From positions 285,786 to 349,785 of the forward strand of contig NW_001799636.1 of the NCBI RefSeq assembly GCF_000165425.1: a stretch of 64,000 nt of DNA, written 5' to 3'. This DNA is from Paramecium tetraurelia (taxonomy: Eukaryota; Ciliophora; Oligohymenophorea; Peniculida; Parameciidae). A program made the translations under genes and the position numbers. Of the stretch, positions 36,401-48,449 are shown piece by piece. Below the pieces are notes generated by a model that saw only the letters and a list, made by a program, of their open reading frames with translations, searched no databases and had not been told where the DNA came from. Within the stretch, counting starts at the first letter, position 1, and each line of letters starts with the position of its first letter.

Positions 36401-38768
36401 AATTCTTGTTTTAATTATTGTTCAATTTTTTCATTAATTCTCCTGTGCTTTATATTGTTTTGAGATCATTCTTTAATTCAGATAAATGATCTTCTAATAT
36501 ATTTTAGAAATTTCTTTATATCTTAGGCTACATACTATCGATGAGTTCATCAGCAAAAATTAATTCATGATTACTAGTTTTTTCTACAAGAGCATTGACT
36601 TCATCAAGAAAGTAAGCAGCCCATAATTCAGAAAATTGATATGCATCCTATTATTGTTATCCTTAAATCCTATATAATTTTAATCGTACAACTTCCCTTT
36701 AGTATTATTTAAGGTATTCCTCAATACACAGATCATCAAATATTTGTATTTGAATTTCAGTCAACAGATTATAACTCTACACTATTTATTTCTTAGATAT
36801 AAAAGATTCTGAGCTTGTCGTTATTATTTTTACATTATTACCGAGTTATTTTTCAAAATGATTTTTTGTACACAATATATACTTTTCATAGATTTAATAT
36901 CTCATTTCATCTAACCCATCAAATAGTATAACAATGTTCAGTTCCCCATTCTGTATATCATCAGTAAAACTTTTAATTTGTTCATCATTGAAGAAGATTC
37001 CACCTGCATTTAAGAGTTAGCTCCAAAGGACTTGATTGGATTCTTCTAAATTAGCCAAACGGATTAAGATAGGAACCCATTTTTTTTACTTTGAAATTGA
37101 TTCATAGTGTTTTATTAAAAACAATTACAATTACTTTAAAAAGCTACTCTTACCCGATCCTGCCATTCCTTAAACCAAAAGAAGATCACTGTTGTTGTTC
37201 TCTCTCCAAAGAAAATCATTAACTTCATAAGTCTTTACTTATTCAGCTTCAAAAGAGGCGACTTCCTTAAATAAATAAATGGACTTATCTGAGTTTTATT
37301 AAGAGTTTTGTTAATAATGATTGATTTCTCTTGAGACTTTTAAAGGAATGTTGATATAAATCTAGTTTTATTAATTAAAAATAAATTCCTCTTATAGCTT
37401 TTATCTGAGATTTTTTAATGGCAATTTATATGGTTTAAGTAGTTAATAGGATTCTTATATTTCCTGGGAATTCTCCTAAATACCTTAAATCTTTTCATTT
37501 TACAAGATCATTCTAGCATTCTCATCCTGTTCACAATTTAAGAATAAACTAATTAACTCTATACAAGTTAATTTAATGTCTTTTTGTTCTTATTAATTTT
37601 TATTTATTGTCAAACAAAATGCCAAATAACATTTAATGGATGATGTGCATTTAGTCTTAATATAATGTTCCCAGATATTAATGTTTTCTTAAATTTAGAA
37701 TTTTATCAATTGACTAGATAGCTCATTAAAGAGTCCAATCAATAAATCCTTTTATACATCATTTGTAAAGTAATTCTCTAAAGATATTAACTCAAGCAGA
37801 ATTTGTAGAAATCCTAATTATACCTTCCAATTTTAATTATTTTGAATACATAATTGATATCCTTTCTACAGTTATTTAACAATCTATTTGACATCAACAC
37901 ACTCCAAACTTGTTATCATTCTTATTATTGTCAACTTTAACTATTGAAAGAAGTAGTATTTATCATATTCCTTATTGTTATTATCTAGTAATAAATTATT
38001 AGCATCTTAAAATAATTTAAAAATCAACTCATTTTAATTTTAATATTTATTTTATTCATAAATAAATTTCTCTAAAATCTTTACATTTCCATCTTACTAA
38101 TAATTAATAGCATCTTTCATCAATTACAATTAATATTCAAAAAGTACATCTAAGCCTTTTTCATGTTGATATTTTTCCTTGATTAATTCTAAATTATCCG
38201 AAAATTTGTGCAAATTTTTCATTGTATAACAATTAAAGATCTTAAATTGTTAAAATAGAACTTGAAATAAATTTTGAGTAAATTAGAGTAAATTAAAAGC
38301 TTAATGGATTGGCGACTTTAGTACGCATAATAAAAGATTGCCAATAGCTGTCTCAATAATCTCAATTTGAGTTTGATTCAGCTTACCTTGATTTGATAAG
38401 CTATAAATATTTTCTTTTGAGTTTAACCACTACCCTACTTTTTTTAATTATTCTATCCCCTCGCTCTCTATTAATCTTTGAAGGAGAATAATGTGATATT
38501 TCAGATCTTGGAAAATATCTTGTTAACTAAACATGTTTATTAGACTTTATAAAGTTGCTTGATTCTCCTATTACCTGGGGTTGTTACAAGAAGCTGGTAC
38601 TCCTCCACAATAGCCTATATTGTTGTGAAAACCTTAAGTTGCATCAATTACTAGGTGAAATGGTGGTTAAATAATGACTATGTCACCATTTAAATTCCTA
38701 AGTCTTTAATTCCAATCGCTATCATCAGAATAGAAAGGATAATCACATCCATTAAAATTTTATTTCAT
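30489..38768 (-). CDS. Giant NACHT ATPase with WD-like repeats (NLR/STAND architecture)
   Basis: 2759 residues in one exon; 8280 nt, divisible by three, read through with no TGA. Residues 1-500: helical, Gln-rich N-terminus with a short Cys-containing head (IGYCGGVPASCNN). NACHT module: P-loop VQGMAGSGKSSFLKQL at 534, Walker B-like IVILFDGLDEM near 612, then helical and winged-helix-like sequence. Near 1090-1140: pentapeptide-like DLRGIKLNKTNLSGLNFFGSNLDQSMF. From about 1150 to the end: many WD-like blades (NGEIIIWDIRQ, SYDNSIVIWN, WKDGLIRIYK, ENNLVQFWDV). STAND ATPases of this order act as ligand-triggered oligomerising switches in immunity, cell death or signalling. No effector domain (DD, TIR, HET, protease) is recognised. 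Function in this organism is unknown. Confidence 0.88.
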
Positions 38769-39183
38769 AGTTTAATGATATGCAAAAATTAATCAAAAAA
38801 TGATATTTTCCATCCAAATTATGGAATATTTAATTTCTTATAAGAGTCGTGCTATTTATAATTTATTCAAAATTTTAAAAGGTGTAGAAAGGTCAATAAA
38901 AATCAACTCTTATATTGAATGTTGAATTTTTATTCAAGATATTTTAGATAATAGAGATAGGTTTGTTGGGTAAATATTTTATTTTCTTATGTATTCAGCA
39001 CCAAGGTATCAATTGGGTTTAGATTCAAGATCAAATGCATTATTTGATTAAACTCAAGATTAGCGAAATAAAGTACATTTTTTTATATTATGTAAAAATA
39101 ATTGGAATAAAATTTTAATTTAAAAGAATAATAAAATGAGACCTCCTTGATAGTTATTAACAATAATAATTTTCAATATTACT
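38769..39183. other. Intergenic region
   Basis: About 415 bp between two minus-strand genes. A 50-codon + frame from ATG 38999 (SAPRYQLGLDSRSNALFDQT) is open to TGA but unsupported otherwise; it may be a fragment. Confidence 0.4.
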
Positions 39184-39923
39184 TCATTCTCCTAAGTCTT
39201 TATATTCTAATGCTCTTGTTAAGGGTAATGTTTGAGGATACACCTTTTCTTATTCTAATTCAATTTTTATGTCTCCCAAGTACAATTCATTATATTCTTC
39301 AATCGACATAAATCTTTTATGTAGTAGCATGTTGATATCATCCAAAGAAATGAGGAAATCATTGTTTATTTTATTTTATTATTTATCTTTTTAAGTTCTT
39401 GAACTGTGTTTAATTCCAGCATTACATACTTATTAATACAATTCCCAAACTCTTTCTTAACATTAAGCTTCTGTTTTATCCATGTCTGACAATTGAGGAC
39501 CGGTTTGAAATAGGTTTTCACAATACCACCTATCAAAACACCTTGTAGGATTGTCCTCATTCACAGTAACGATATTAATCATGCTATAGATGTTCTTCTC
39601 TTTTCTATACTCGGCATACAAATTGCGCATCCATAGATTCATAACGTGTGATTGAGTTTCGACCAGATGCAAACTAAATAGTCCTCGAATCAACATGAAT
39701 CCAGTAATTTAACCCTGAGTATCACTCAACTCTTTAATCTATAATCTAAAGATAATATAACTTATTTAGTCAAAACTTATTCAACATCAATTTTTTGAAT
39801 AGCGCTTTCACTAAAGTAAGTAGCATACACCATTCTGCTAATTGGCACTTGCTTCTCCTCTCTTTTTTCTTTAACAATATCATATAATGAAAGTCTTTAT
39901 TCAACTTGAATTTCTTAATTCAT
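39184..39923 (-). CDS. TEX47/BLUF-like protein
   Basis: 238 residues, one 23-nt intron at 39739-39761. The central fold TGFMLIRGLFSLHLVETQSH, followed by IVTVNEDNPTRCFDRWYC, matches the BLUF-like/TEX47 pattern (a ferredoxin-like fold whose second half has a conserved 'sRlf..Wy' segment). The C-terminus LISLDDINMLLHKRFMSIEEY also fits TEX47. No flavin-binding Tyr/Gln pair can be confirmed, so a photoreceptor role is not claimed. TEX47 is testis/cilia associated in animals; a ciliary role here is inference. Confidence 0.6.
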
Positions 39924-41049
39924 ATAATTTATAATTAATTAATATAATACAATAAGAAAATTTACATAATAATTTGATTATCATATATTTTTCTATTCGG
40001 CTAAGGCAATAAATGAAGTTCGAATTCTGTCAAATGATGGTTTCAAAAATGAATATACAATATCTTAGAAAAGTTAATTCCACAAAATGAAAAGCTGAAG
40101 AAATTCAATTAATAAATGATGGGCTAGTTTAATAAATCGTTTCCTCTTCACTCAACTTGATTTATTTTTGTTTTCAATTTTGCATTAATCGAGTATTGAT
40201 TATGTAGAATCCAATTTTCAATGCAACAGCTTGTATAATAATTATAATAACAATAATTTGTTTTGCTTACTATTTATGAAACACTAAAATATGGAGCTTT
40301 AATTCTTGTCTCTAATTACTAATTTTTTCAATGATTATTAATCTCTAATTTAGTAACTTAAGTAAGTGAGCATTTGTTCGAATAAGTGTTTGTAAATTCT
40401 CATTAAAATTTTTGACTATAAGATAACTTATAAGTTGTTGCATTTCTATAGGAGTTCTTCGTCTATCATGCATAATTTATGCTAATCCGTTAGGAGTATC
40501 TTCATTTTTATATAAATAAAAAGTAAAGCAAAAAATTAAAAGGGATTAAATTAATTCCTTTTCAAAGAATATCTAAAAATGAGGAACCTAATATAGATAC
40601 TTATCAGTTATGCCTTAAATTCTATTATTAATTTGGCTAAATTTAAAATAGTATTATTGTCTGATTATGAATAATGGAATCTTAAATTTATAGCGTTATT
40701 TAAAGTCATAATAGTTTTATGAAAATAGCATTAAATATTTTTGGAGATAAACGCAAGTTAAATTTGAAATAGGTTTTTAGCCTTCTACAAAATTATTATA
40801 AACTGTATTTGACTTATGGAGGTAATATCTTTTCTAATCAATCATTTATATCGAGTTCATGAATGGGTAGAAGAGATTTAGTAGCATTGAATGTCGTTTT
40901 AGAGGTTAGAATGCATAATATTGAAATGATGATTTTTATGAATTAAAATGTAATCTTATGAGAAAGCATTATTTAATGTACAAGTGATAAGAAAACACTT
41001 CTTCAAAGATAGGGTTTACCAATTATATTTATTTGCTGATGAATTAGTG
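39924..41049. other. AT-rich intergenic DNA
   Basis: About 1.1 kb between divergent genes. Only trivial frames, such as a 27-codon one starting with MKFEFCQMMV near 40,014. No RNA gene or repeat recognised. Confidence 0.45.
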
Positions 41050-42414
41050 ATGACAGATGTAAGTTGATCATCAAATTAGGATCCGACTAAAAGTCCAAAA
41101 TACATTTTGAAAACGAATTTAACAACTACGATAAAGTGGATATGCGAAAACAAAAGGATAGTGGCTTTTGAATTTTCTTATAACGGAAGGCCTAAGGAAG
41201 TGTATGGGCCCAAATTGAATCTTCTCAAGGAGATGCTAGCTGGAAAAGTGTTTTTCAGTCCTGTGTCTTAATTCTATTAATTCCATATGGAAATAGGCAG
41301 TGGGATGACAGGATCTGTCTATAGGTGTATTTCGATTGAAAACAATGAAAAACTATTTTGCGATAAAGAAAGTAGATAAGATAAAAATAACCTAAAATGA
41401 TGGGGGCAATAGTATTGATTTCTAAAATAATAGCCTCAACTAATTCATGAGCTCAGCTTGTTGAACCAATTACAGCATCCGAGTATAGTGAAATTGAAGG
41501 AAACATATGTTGACGAACAAAATTATTATATAGTAATGGAATACATCAATGGAAAGACTTTATATGCAGAATTGTAGAGCAGACATTATGGACTCTCGGT
41601 TAATGAAACGATTAAGATAATGAAGGTAATGTTTGATTGAGTTTTTAGGAATTGTTGGAGGCAATCATATACATACACAACAAGGGTATAATGCACAGAG
41701 ATATTAACCCTTTGAATATTATGAAGGCGGAAACCGTAAAGTTGATTGATTTTGGATTGGCCAGAAAGATAAGAAATTAGTTAATATTTCCAACTTCAGG
41801 AACTCCAGGATATATGGCTCCGGAGATCATTAATTTCAATAAAGAGAAAGCCTATGATGAGAAGGCAGATATCTTTAGTCTTGGTTGTGTTCTGTATAAA
41901 TTGTATATACTATTAATTAATTAAAGGTTGACCGGGGAGAATCTATTTACTACTAAACAGGGTAAATAAACGGTATATTAATCCAATAAAGAAGGGGGTT
42001 TCGAGTTGAAAAAGTAATTGCAACATCCTGAATGCAATTCTAATAAAATGGACTAATTATTTGTATTAAATGTGAAGATCTATGTAGATTCTACTTCCTC
42101 ACATGTTGGAATAAAATCCATAGTTGAGATTAAACGCGAAAGTTTGTTTGACTGTTCTGGAAGAGATTGAAAACAACAATCTCTAAGTGGAGAGACTGAT
42201 AAAAAAGATCTTGATTAGAAAATAATTAGCCTTTAATACATCGGAAGAACAACAGCAAGATAAGAGGAGTGAAGAGAAATTGTAAAAATGCAAGTTTAGA
42301 CAATCAATCGATGTCTAATCTAAAAAGAGTTTGGATGAAATCTCTGTGTATTCCAAGAATGTCATGTTATAAAATTAAAAAAGGGTTATACTTGCTCAGA
42401 AGAAATAGCCTTGA
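41050..42414 (+). pseudogene. Ser/Thr protein kinase with two compensating frame breaks
   Basis: Introns at 41059-41079, 41626-41648, 41903-41926 and 42105-42123 (21, 23, 24, 19 nt). All key motifs exist: Gly loop IGSGMTGSVYRC, VAIK as YFAIKKVD, hinge IVMEYINGKTLY, HRDINPLNIM, DFG in LIDFGLARK, APE in GYMAPEII, and [15 protein letters not shown]. But the Gly loop and the AIKK segment are one base out of phase at the A-run near 41346-41352, and phase returns near 41400-41425 before HELSLLNQLQHPSIV. No legal intron explains either shift. Total length minus introns is divisible by three, so the two breaks cancel. Either a young pseudogene or two base-call errors. The C-terminal extension is charged and Gln rich. 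Confidence 0.72.
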
Positions 42415-42487
42415 TGTATTTATGATTCTTTGTATTCAAAATATTAATTGTATTGTTATTTATGTTACTATTCAATATGTATATATC

Positions 42488-43310
42488 TCAAAAGAATACA
42501 TCTTCATCAGGTTATTCTTCTGCCAACATATCATAACTCTCTCTCTCTTACCAATTCATGTCCTCCACTTCCAATTGTCTTTTGGCTGTTTCTTGGTTTT
42601 ACTTTTCAATTATTTTTCTCTTGTTGTCAAGCACTTTCTTCAATCTATTGATAATTCTAAAATAAACCTGAAAAAATCTTCTTTTGACATTTCGTCCAAT
42701 TCCATATCAATGTAATTCATAGTAGCTGTGAATCTAGGAATGACGACATATTCAAGAGCATTGACTCTTCGATTTGTAACTTTGATAACTTGATCCAATG
42801 AAACAAAAGAAGTCTAGAAATCCAATTTATTTTATTACTTAATATGATGCAATTTTAACAAGAAGCATTAACAAATCCTTAAACTTATCTCTGCATCTTT
42901 GAATAGATTGACCACCTCTGGCCAAACCTATTTGACTCATACTCGAATCTGAATCGTCCACTTCCCTAATATTTACTTCAGGCAACATGACACCGGCAAT
43001 GTTTTCACTTGAGATTTCCAATCTGATTGTTGCTCTCTTTACAGCATCCTTAACATTTTAGCTATTGTTAATACTCATAATACTGGAATTCGCCTGCAGC
43101 ATATTATGCCTTTGCGATCAACAATAATGCTTCTTGAGCTTCGTCACCCATGAATTTCTTGTTCTCCAATAAAGCAACCATCACTATTCTGAACTTAGTT
43201 TTCAAAGCATCACACTTCTTCTTTAACAATTCATGACCCTTCTTTGCTGAGATAATCTTAGCCTTGTACAAAGCCAAGTTCATTCTACTAGGAACCACTT
43301 ATTCTGCCAT
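42488..43310 (-). CDS. V-type ATPase subunit D
   Basis: 250 residues, introns at 43062-43083, 42814-42838 and 42645-42667 (22, 25, 23 nt). Central-stalk subunit of the V1 sector that rotates to couple ATP hydrolysis to H+ pumping. Conserved: [73 protein letters not shown] and [20 protein letters not shown], as long antiparallel helices. Length is standard. It converges on the kinase gene (73 bp between stops). Confidence 0.96.
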
Positions 43311-43539
43311 TTCTTAATATCAAATTTAATAAAATTAATTATATTTATATAAAATTCAATCCTAAATAGAAGATTTAAACTTCATATAATACATCCAATA
43401 ATACTTCTCCTCAAAATCCAAACTTCAGAACAATCCTGATTATGTATCATTTCTTGAAAAAACTACTACATACTCTTAACTGCTACTCTTGCATGATATA
43501 AAATTTATCATAAAATATATATATATATAATAGCAAAAT

Positions 43540-44073
43540 TCAGTAAAACTTCTATTTTAATAAATGAATTGTTGAATATGAATCTTTCCTCATTTTAATA
43601 GGTTTTTTAATTTGATTTTTGGTTGTTTCAGGCTAGAAAGTGGGACATTTCTTTGGTTTGAATGGACACTCCACACTTTATCTCTATTATTGTATGGCTT
43701 CCCTCACCTTGATCGTTTATCTCACTTAATTTAACCAACGAATTTATCTATCATAAAAGACAAAGTTTTTTGGGGATGAATAAGTAGATTTATGTTTTGA
43801 GCTGTATTTAACAACATCTTAATTTTTTTCCGGAGAGCCCTAGAGTGTGTTGAAATTGGTATCAATGGAAATCAAGGCTCTTCTGGTTTGTTTCTTTTGT
43901 TTTTGTGCCTGTAGAAGATTAGAGAAGTTTTAGAATGGATCCACAACGTTTTCTTATTTCGGTGACTGTGGAATCTGATTAGGCTAATAGTTTTCAGTTT
44001 CTCCATTCTAAAAGCTGTCTTCCCCTAGAATTACGTAATCATGAGCTATTTCATATAAAGCAGACCGAAGCAT
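43540..44073 (-). CDS. Hypothetical basic protein
   Basis: 177 residues, single exon (534 nt, divisible by three). Begins MLRSALYEIAHDYVILGEDS; then Pro/Gln/Asn-rich sequence, RRALISIDTNFNTLQGSPEK, and a basic C-terminal half (FYDRQIRWLNQVRQTIKVRE, ECPFKPKKCPTF). No recognised domain. It lies head to head with the PH-pseudokinase gene (26 bp between ATGs), again a very short divergent spacer. Confidence 0.7.
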
Positions 44074-44099
44074 TAATTTAACAACTATTTATTAATATT

Positions 44100-45909
44100 A
44101 TGGGATGTCTTTTTGGAAAATAAGAATAAACCTAAAACAGATATCAAATGAAAGAATATGACAAATTTAAAGTTCTGCAATTAAGTATAATTAATGGTTA
44201 CTATCATCTAAGTTCAAAGTAGCGAAGAGATGTTTTTAATATTTAATCTTTAGGTATATTTATAACTAAATAGGGTGCATGGTAAATGAAATATTTAAAC
44301 TTGTAGGAATCACTGGATTTATCAGAAATGTGATGGCAAACTCCTTTTATTTTTAAGTATATACAAAATCATCCTATTCTTTCTTAGATTAAGTGCAATA
44401 AGATCAGCAGATATTATCACAATTATTTCCAATAAGCAAACAAAATTTCAAATTAGTAGTAATCAATGCAAAATATACATCAAGTTGAGCAATTTGCCAA
44501 AGCCTTTGTTTTACTAAATAATATAATCCGATGAAGCTTTCTTAAAAAAGAACATGATCAACAAAGAAGAAGTTTTTAATGAACAATACTCATGTTTCGA
44601 CGAGTCAGATATCGAAATGGAATAAGAACCAGAAATCGATCTAGCCAATTAATCATTAGACCTTTCAGGCATTGATAATAATAACAATAATGTATCTCCA
44701 ATAAAGAAAGCCAATTTTGACGATGATAAAATTAATCATTAAAAGTTAATCTTAGATTATTTGGATCATTTTTGTCCTCAAACAGAAGATTAATATTATA
44801 AATGGTTGATAAATGAGAAAGTAATTCATTATCTCCAACAATCTTTGCATATCAACTTATGGTTCAATAAGTTAGATTTGGAAGAAAGGTTCGTTTGGCA
44901 GTAAACTAACACTAATTCCTTTGTTAAAAGAAGGTTTTAATTGATTGAAAATAAATTGCTCATTCTTTTCGCATCAGAAACCTAGGATATAATTGGTATT
45001 TAACTCTATAATTTTTAGAACTTATCCCGTTAGCATATTCAAAAGTACAAGAAGCTCCAAAACAATAATATGTCAATAAATTTGGAATTTTTATTAAATG
45101 TGATAAATTAAAGATAGATGTCTAATTGTTTTTTGATACTCTACTAGAATTGCATCAACTTTATTGTCCTTATCCTTAGAAATATGAAATCTTAAATACA
45201 ACTAACAAATCACACATTGAATGTGTTAACAAATCTTTGGGATTAAAATTATCAATCCAACAATTCAAATTGGATAATAATTCTATTTCGAATTTAATTA
45301 TTCATGATTCATTGTCAAATTTCAAAGGTGTAATCAAATCTCATGAAATCCAATTTGAAAATACCACAAATATACACTAAATATGTGAAAATATCCCATT
45401 TACACTTGATGAATATCTACAATAAATAAAAAAGTTAAGTGGTAATTCAATATAATATATTAGAATTCTAAATAAGATTGATAGCCAAATAATTGCTAGT
45501 TATCTTTAACTATATCCATTTGATGGGAGTGATAATTGTCTGCTTGAATCCTAATTAAATTGGGGTAATTCCAAATAAATAAGAGCCTGATTCAATCGAG
45601 AAGATCGCCATTTGCAACTTCTGCTATTCTTCTTACAAATTTAAACTGTACAATAAACAACAATTATCTGAATTTGCTGCCCCTGAAGCAAGCACTGGAT
45701 AGATGTTTGATGAATTAGTCGATTCCTATTTATTATACAAATTATTGATGTACATAATAAGAGGATAACAATTATCTCCAAATTTTAAGGATTTTTTGAG
45801 TAAATTGGAGAAGAGAATTCCAATTGAAAAAGCCCTGTAACATGATGTATTTAAAGACGAAACAATAACCACAAAAGCAATAGAAAACATGGTTATTTTA
45901 AAGAACTGA
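44100..45909 (+). CDS. Myristoylation-motif PH-domain pseudokinase
   Basis: About 573 residues (574 codons with stop in the preferred model). Introns at 44254-44273 (20 nt), 44459-44484 (26 nt; a 29-nt version starting at 44456 is equally legal), 44996-45018 (23 nt) and 45565-45583 (19 nt). N-terminus MGCLFGKQEQ has Gly2/Cys3, a dual-acylation pattern. An acidic linker (DESDIEMEQEPEIDL) is followed by a PH-like domain (LEERFVWQQ ... FVKRRFQLIENKLLILFAS ... KFGIFIKCDKLKIDVQLFFD). The kinase-like part keeps CENIPFTLDEYLQQ (hinge), DNCLL of the catalytic loop, and AAPEAS (APE). It has YPFDGSDN where HRDxKxxN is expected and ICNF where DFG is expected. Expected to be inactive. Architecture parallels 3747-5518. 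Confidence 0.8.
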
Positions 45910-46397
45910 TAATTAGAATGAATAAAATACAACAAATATAACACATCATTTAACACTTCAATTTCAAATATAATTTCTTCTGTAAATTTTCTTTCTTTGA
46001 TAATTACATATATTATTATAGTTCGTGTAGACTCAGTTAACAAAATTCATTAACCAAATCTTTTTTGCTAGTTCCTAAACAGCAATGCTACAAAATGATG
46101 AATAAAAGTGAATGTTTATAACTTGTTAACCATTGTCTTTTCTCAAAAATGTGAAGAATGCTCAATGTTACTATATTTAAATTATAGGTTAACTTGAATT
46201 AAGATAGGATGGTAACTAGGAAAAATTTAGGTTTTTGCAAATTTACTATAAGTATGTAATATACTAAAAAATCAAGCAGAAATCACACAACAGAAGTAGA
46301 AAACTCATCTTAACTCTCTATATTTAACCCCATCTAATTTGTTTAAAATCTAAGTTCATTTATTTTTATTAGATGTTTATTAAATTAAAATAATTAA
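45910..46397. other. AT-rich intergenic DNA
   Basis: About 490 bp between same-strand kinase-family genes. Short antisense frames are present without stable coding texture; nothing callable. Confidence 0.45.
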
Positions 46398-47707
46398 ATG
46401 AATAACAACTCTTATTAATCGTATAAACCGTATTCTAGAGTTCAGCAATAAACCTATAATAATACTTAGATCCTTTCATATGTTGGGCAGGTTCTCCAGA
46501 AATCTAGAAATAATTACACTTAATACAAATAGACTGAATCAAATATGAAGCATAATTCAAATTAGCAAAATATCAATACTGATTCTGATTGTAAAAATAA
46601 TATGCATTCATCCAAAATAACACCACAAGAATAGATCACAGCATAGAAATATGACATCACTCCAAAAAAAAATATTCCTCTGCATCAATCTCAATAAAAT
46701 AATGATAGATAACCATTAATTCCGTTAATTCCGCTTATGTAAAATTTAAAAGAATAATATAAATAAGTATACTTAATTTCTTAACGTAGAAATAAGCCTT
46801 ATTAGAGCAAACACCTACAAAACAACCAGAAGAACGGTTTAAGAATTTTAAAATAATAAAGAAACTTGGTGATGGAAAATACAGTGAAGTGTTTCTAGCC
46901 AGGCATTTATAAACAGGATTTTTGGTTGCTTTGAAAGTTATTAAGAAGAAGTAAATGATAGAAGAGATAATGGAAGCGTAATTGGCTTGGGAGATTAAAA
47001 TTCAATATCTTCTTGATCATCCGAATATCACTAAATTGTATACATTTTTTTAAACTTGTAATTAACTCATTCATTATTTCATTAGAAACTGAAATTGTTT
47101 TGGTTTTAGAGTATTGTTCACATGGTCAATTACTGGGTTTACTTTAGAAATAACCAAATTAAAAATTTTAAGAAAAAGAAGCATCCAATTATGTCCATTA
47201 AATTACATTTGCATTAATGTACATACACAATAATGATGTTATACATCGAGATATTAAACCAGACAATATCCTCTTAAGTTTTGGATAAGTTAAAATTGCT
47301 GACTTTTCATTTTGTGTCTACTCTCCTCACGCTTATAGATAGACATAATGTGGAACTATCATTTATGCATCACCTGAAATCTTAGAAGGAGATATGTACG
47401 ATAAAAAAAGTGATATTTGGGGTTTAGGTGTCTTAACATATGAATTATGTTTTGGTAAACCTCCTTGGAAGGAGCACTAACAAGAATTAATGAAAACTGT
47501 AAGTCTCATTTTATATCTGTTATTTAGGCATGCTTTTTGATACCGTCTTCAGCATCTAAGGAGTTGAGAGAATTTATTGAAAGTTTAGTTAAAAGATTAT
47601 CCAGAGAGAGATTAAATGCAAAGTAAGCATATAATCACTCTTGGTTATAATAAACTTAATAAGTACTACCGCTATTCATCCAAGAAAATATAATCATATT
47701 TAATTGA
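46398..47707 (+). CDS. Aurora-like protein kinase with DFS motif
   Basis: 409 residues, introns at 46766-46788, 47058-47085 and 47499-47527 (23, 28, 29 nt). Residues 1-130 are Asn/Gln/Ser-rich and disordered. Kinase core: [16 protein letters not shown] (Gly loop), VALKVIKKK (catalytic Lys), [25 protein letters not shown] (intact catalytic loop), [12 protein letters not shown] (DFS in place of DFG), [47 protein letters not shown]. The CGTxxYxxPE activation segment and overall spacing are Aurora-like. DFG-to-DFS substitutions occur in some active kinases, so activity is uncertain rather than excluded. Confidence 0.88.
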
Positions 47708-47741
47708 TGTTTTTAACTAAGTCTTTTACAAAACATAAATT

Positions 47742-48360
47742 TCATAAGTTTTCCATAAACTTTTAAGCTCTTTGGGAATTTTTCAATGTTTATACTCTGT
47801 CATGTTCTCTTAAATGTTTTGTTAATTCTTCTGTTGTAACAAATCTCATTTAACAATTACTGAACCCACAGATATATGGTTTGGCTATCTTAACATACTA
47901 CCCATTTACTAATTCAACTTGGTATCTAAATCAAATTAAAATTACTTACTCTTCTCTTTTATCGTCCTGTTAAACTGTATTTATTGCAGCAGATAATAGC
48001 ACAGCGTCTCTTCCTGATTTATCTATTTTCTTCAATTAAGTATTGGCAGTTTAAACTTCACTTTTGTCCATTCTATCATTTGTTCTTCGATTTTCAAAAA
48101 GCATGGATCCAAGAGCAAATTTATTTACTTTGTAAGGTCGCGTAAATCTAATGAATTCAATTTAAATACTGATCTTGATTTGGGGGATCAATTGTCTTTT
48201 CTTTGTTAAATTTATTTGATTTGGATTTTTCAGATTTGGATTTAGATTTTGAATCTGATCGGGATCTCGATCTGGAATGAGATTTGGATGATTGTGATGA
48301 GGAAGATGAAGATGATGAATGACGCTTTTTCTTATGATGCTTTTTTGATTTCTTTTTCAT
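47742..48360 (-). CDS. SR-rich protein with C2H2-like zinc finger
   Basis: 190 residues, introns at 48148-48169 (22 nt) and 47926-47949 (24 nt). N-terminal 60 residues are basic and Ser-rich with RS/KS dipeptides (KKSKKHHKKKRHSSSSSS, HSRSRSRSDSKSKSKSEKSK), as in splicing-factor SR domains. The middle is FTRPYKVNKFALGSMLFENR. The C-terminus holds a finger-like Cys/His pattern, YICGFSNCQMRFVTTEELTK then HLREHDR, with C-x4-C and H-x3-H. Likely a nuclear RNA-binding or splicing factor; converges on the Aurora-like kinase gene 34 bp away. Confidence 0.75.
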
Positions 48361-48449
48361 CTTATGTTTCTATTTTATAAATTTAATTATTACATCCAGT
48401 TATCTTAAACATATAGCGTACTTAATATTAATATGAACAACTATAAATT

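Noticed and set aside
30489-38768. Many separate small minus and plus frames under the standard code
   Set aside because: All are fragments or shadows of one continuous reading in the ciliate code.
42269-42715. Long + strand frame of 148 codons
   Set aside because: It is the shadow of the kinase C-terminal exon and, further on, antisense to V-ATPase subunit D; the true frames use TAA/TAG as Gln.
45726-46043. 105-codon minus-strand frame
   Set aside because: Mostly antisense to the last exon of the PH-pseudokinase, hydrophobic A/T-rich translation, no family signal.
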